From Deltaproteobacteria bacterium (lineage in GTDB: Bacteria > Myxococcota_A > Polyangia > Polyangiales > Houyiibacteriaceae), in NCBI GenBank assembly GCA_017644045.1, contig JAEPMI010000010.1:398251-462250 (forward strand): DNA of 64,000 nt, written 5' to 3'. The translations under genes were made by a program, and so were the position numbers. The notes beneath the pieces are model-generated. The model ran no database searches. It was given only the letters and a program-made list of their open reading frames with translations, and was not told the DNA's origin. Shown in pieces: positions 61,626 through 64,000 of the stretch. The number at the start of each line of letters is the position of its first letter. The first letter of the stretch is position 1.

Positions 61626-63796
61626 AGCAGCAGTAGACCGAAGGCCGCGAGCCAGAGCGGCGCGGAGCTCTCGTCTGCCGGTGTGACCACGCGGCAGCCG
61701 CAGCCGCCGTCATCGTCATCATCTCCGTCGCCTTCCATCGATCCATCGCCTACGCCGCCGTCCATCGCGACGCCCATGTCGGGCGCGGGCGGCTCCGGGC
61801 ACTCGGCGCTCGGATCGCCACTGGTCTCGAGGTCCGAGTAGAGCGTGTAGACGTTCTCGCCGCGGCTCATCAGGTCCGTCGAGACGATGGCGAGGTAGAG
61901 CGTGCTGCAGCGGGGGAGCGGGAAGTCGGCGTCGCCCTCGGTGAAGGTCACCTCGGTGAAGCCGGGGGCCGCGAAGTCGTGGACCAGCGGCGGGGTGCGG
62001 CCGGTCCGGTACTGGGGCGGCGTGTCGACTCGGAAGTAGACGTCCCACTGACCCGCGAGGGTCAGGCGGCTCATCTGGAACTTGAGCGAGGTGGCGTCCG
62101 CAGGGACGTCGACGCGGAACATGAGCGGCGCGACCCCGCCGCCGAGGCTGCCGGTGATCTGGCCGTTGCCGCTGAACCCGAGGTGCGAGACCTCGTCCTC
62201 GAGCGGGACGATGGGCTCGCAGTCGCTCAGACCGCGACGGTCGAGCTCGGCCCCGACGGCTTCGACGTCGGCGGCGTCGAGAACGGGCAGGCTCTCGGCG
62301 GTGGTGAGCAGGACCTCGCTCGCCTCGGCGAAGTCGGCGTCGCTCGGGACCGCGTTGAGCCAGGCGAAGGCGAGCGCGTCGGTCTTGTCCGCACCGATGG
62401 CCTCACGGATGGACCAGAGCGCCTGACCCCAGATGATGCCGTCCTGATGAATCTCGCCGAAGAGGTCGTCGGGACAGCGAAGGTCCCCGGCGAGGTTCCG
62501 GAGCGCGCCCTCCCCCGAGCCGATGCCGCCCCCCTCGAAGTAGTCCGCGAGGTTCGGGTCGTCCCCGAGGGTCGCGGAGAAGTAGTCCGAGATGGCCTCG
62601 TTGAGGGCGCCCGGGTCGTACTTCACGCCCCGACGTGGGTCGAGGATGAAGATGGTGAACTCGCTGGTGACGTCGACGATGCCGTGGCCGTACTCGTGGT
62701 AGACGATGTCGCCGTCGTAGCCGAAGTCCCTCTCGTTGCCCTGCCCGAACGCCATGGTCGCGCAGATGCCGCGGCTGCACTGCGGCGGTGAGAAGAAGGC
62801 GTTGGCATAACCCTCGCCCCGGCTCTCGACGTAGTTCGCGATGACGTCGATGATCGAGCTGGTGTCGCAGCAGGACCACTCGAGGCCGTGCGTGTCTCGG
62901 AAGTACGCCGCGACCTTGTCGGCGTGGTGGTAGATGTTCACCTCCGCGAACTCGTCGTCGAACGAAGGGTCGACCGGGTCGTAGAGGAAGTCGCCGTCGA
63001 CGTTGGCCTCGGCACGCTGGATGGGGTTGCAGCTTCCGGCGTCGGGGTCGCAGCTCGAGGCGCGCACGTAGCGGCCGGTGAGGAAGCGGGCAGAGGTGAG
63101 GTGCAGCAGCTCGACGTCGGTGGTCATGTCGTCGGCGAGCACCGGGTTGGGCTCCCAGACGCGGCCGAGCCCGTGGAGGATCTGGGTGTGGGCGACGAGG
63201 ACGCCATCGCCGTCGAGGTAGACGCGGAACCGCTCGTGGCGCTCGCGCGCCAGGTCGAGCTCGCGGACGCGGAGGAGCTCGCCGCCGAGGTCGAGGGCGA
63301 CCTCGCGCTGCTCGAGGAGCTGCACGCCGGCGGTGTCGTCGCCGAAAGCGGCTTCGATGGCGAGGGCGTCGTTCTCGGCGACCGCGGGCTGCGGGGCGAT
63401 GTCGCGGGGGCCGGAGTGGTCGACCACGAAGCGGACGCGGCCGGACCCGTCGAGGGCCACGATGAGGCTGCCGTTGCGGACCGGGAGCGTCGTGTCACCG
63501 GCGTCGACCACGCGGCCGAAGCGGACCATCGTCAGGCCGTGCGCGTCGCGGACGCGGACGGGAACCAGCCGGTCGCGGTCGACTTCGATCGCCGGGAGCT
63601 GACGGAGACCGTCGAGCGCGCGCAGGATCGGCGTCTCGCCTCGGGTGGGGAGCTGGAGCTCATCGACCAGCCAGGCGCGCCCCTCGGTGTCGCGGTGGAC
63701 GTCGCCCTGCACGCTGGGAACCAGCTGCGCCATCGCCGGAGAGGCGATCGCGACGAGGGCCAAGAGGGTCAGGAACGAACGAATACTTCCAAGCAC
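61556..63796 (-). CDS. secreted M36/M4-type metallopeptidase with MYXO-CTERM-like tail
   Basis: A 746-residue exported zinc protease. The start was set at the GTG at 63796 because GGAAGAGG lies six bases upstream; it yields signal peptide LTLLALVAIASPAMAQ. A propeptide-like region (about 25-220) is followed by the catalytic domain: VYHEYGHGIVD (HEYGH at about 367-371, two zinc His plus catalytic Glu), LNEAISDYFSA (third ligand Glu, thermolysin/fungalysin pattern) and IIWGQALWSIREAIG. A beta-rich C-terminal domain precedes GGCGCRVV, a hydrophobic span APLWLAAFGLLLLQ and RRRTRSSRR, a MYXO-CTERM-like sorting tail that runs on for 13 residues past the Arg cluster. Confidence 0.88.
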   Translation of the reverse strand: MLGSIRSFLTLLALVAIASPAMAQLVPSVQGDVHRDTEGRAWLVDELQLPTRGETPILRALDGLRQLPAIEVDRDRLVPVRVRDAHGLTMVRFGRVVDAGDTTLPVRNGSLIVALDGSGRVRFVVDHSGPRDIAPQPAVAENDALAIEAAFGDDTAGVQLLEQREVALDLGGELLRVRELDLARERHERFRVYLDGDGVLVAHTQILHGLGRVWEPNPVLADDMTTDVELLHLTSARFLTGRYVRASSCDPDAGSCNPIQRAEANVDGDFLYDPVDPSFDDEFAEVNIYHHADKVAAYFRDTHGLEWSCCDTSSIIDVIANYVESRGEGYANAFFSPPQCSRGICATMAFGQGNERDFGYDGDIVYHEYGHGIVDVTSEFTIFILDPRRGVKYDPGALNEAISDYFSATLGDDPNLADYFEGGGIGSGEGALRNLAGDLRCPDDLFGEIHQDGIIWGQALWSIREAIGADKTDALAFAWLNAVPSDADFAEASEVLLTTAESLPVLDAADVEAVGAELDRRGLSDCEPIVPLEDEVSHLGFSGNGQITGSLGGGVAPLMFRVDVPADATSLKFQMSRLTLAGQWDVYFRVDTPPQYRTGRTPPLVHDFAAPGFTEVTFTEGDADFPLPRCSTLYLAIVSTDLMSRGENVYTLYSDLETSGDPSAECPEPPAPDMGVAMDGGVGDGSMEGDGDDDDDGGCGCRVVTPADESSAPLWLAAFGLLLLQRRRTRSSRRSSVSKKTVPSAD

Positions 63797-63913
63797 GGAC
63801 AACCTCTTCCTACACACGCACCCGAATCCACCCGGCTGGATAGCCCAGCAGTCGCACGCTGTCAGGGTGCGTACTCACACGGAACCGACGAACTCCATTC
63901 GCCCCGCGCTGTA

Positions 63914-63944
63914 CTTCTGCAGGCGAGGGACGCTCTTGAGTTCT
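63914..63944. repeat. second copy of the REP-like half-site
   Basis: CTTCT.CA..CGAGGGACGCTCTTGAGTTCT matches 35527-35557 at 28 of 31 positions (three differences). Here it is a single copy and the opposing arm is not found before the window ends. The rest of 63797-64000 holds no recognisable gene; the peptidase promoter must lie in 63797-63913. Confidence 0.75.
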
Positions 63945-64000
63945 GACTCCTGAGAAGAAACCCCGGCGGGGATCGCCATCGGTATCGCGGGATGCGATCA

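Noticed and set aside
63914..63944. Phage attachment site
   Set aside because: The repeated half-site is not next to a tRNA or integrase and fits a REP-like element better.

Overview
The window is a gene-dense, very GC-rich (roughly 70% by eye) bacterial chromosome segment that looks like a member of the Myxococcota (Polyangia or Sandaracinus-like). The reasons are five Hanks-type Ser/Thr kinases (some with the HRDISPQN-type catalytic loop common in myxobacteria), many PEGA domains, an mglB-mglA pair, a MYXO-CTERM-like sorting tail, an FHA plus sigma-54 activator, thrombospondin type-3 and MopE-type metal-binding lipoproteins, and frequent GTG/TTG starts. The genus is an inference. No rRNA, tRNA, CRISPR array, prophage or insertion sequence was recognised. 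Layout. 0-5 kb: the 5' end of eno, an extensin-like lipoprotein, a Leu/Phe/Val-type dehydrogenase, lgt and a TonB-family protein. 5-13.8 kb: two hexamer arrays in inverse orientation, a run of minus-strand secreted lipoproteins, a duplicated repeat element, and an SppA protease fused to a barrel-like N-terminal domain. 13-18.4 kb: a TPR membrane protein, a Cys-rich lipoprotein, a PEGA kinase and an unknown lipoprotein. 18.4-26 kb: mutS2 coupled to a kinase, with mutL-miaA and a DUF479-like gene transcribed divergently. 26-32.3 kb: a kinase with four PEGA repeats, a three-gene flippase-like/acyltransferase/glycosyltransferase operon, and an FHA-sigma-54 regulator. 32.5-37.7 kb: gcvT-gcvH-gcvPA, a GNAT acetyltransferase and a propionyl-CoA carboxylase-type carboxyltransferase. 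37.8-53.6 kb: an envelope island bracketed by two kinases, holding PEGA membrane proteins, a beta-helix lipoprotein and three tandem MopE-motif lipoproteins whose base composition is less GC-rich. 53.8-64 kb: a small Cys protein, a VWA/TSP3 lipoprotein, an MglA-like GTPase with a long extension, an acidic lipoprotein, a second SppA, mglB-mglA, and an M36/M4-type metallopeptidase ending in a MYXO-CTERM-like tail. How they fit together: a core of housekeeping genes (enolase, glycine cleavage, mismatch repair, tRNA modification, Lgt) is interleaved with signalling and envelope functions. Lgt would acylate the roughly ten predicted lipoproteins; SppA proteases would clear cleaved signal peptides; kinases with PEGA tails would read the envelope; the FHA regulator could read phosphothreonine; MglA/MglB would set polarity. 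The most interesting parts are the MglA-like GTPase near mglBA, the barrel-SppA fusion, the tandem lipoprotein array and the long REP-like palindromes. None of these could be compared with databases here, so novelty claims are tentative.
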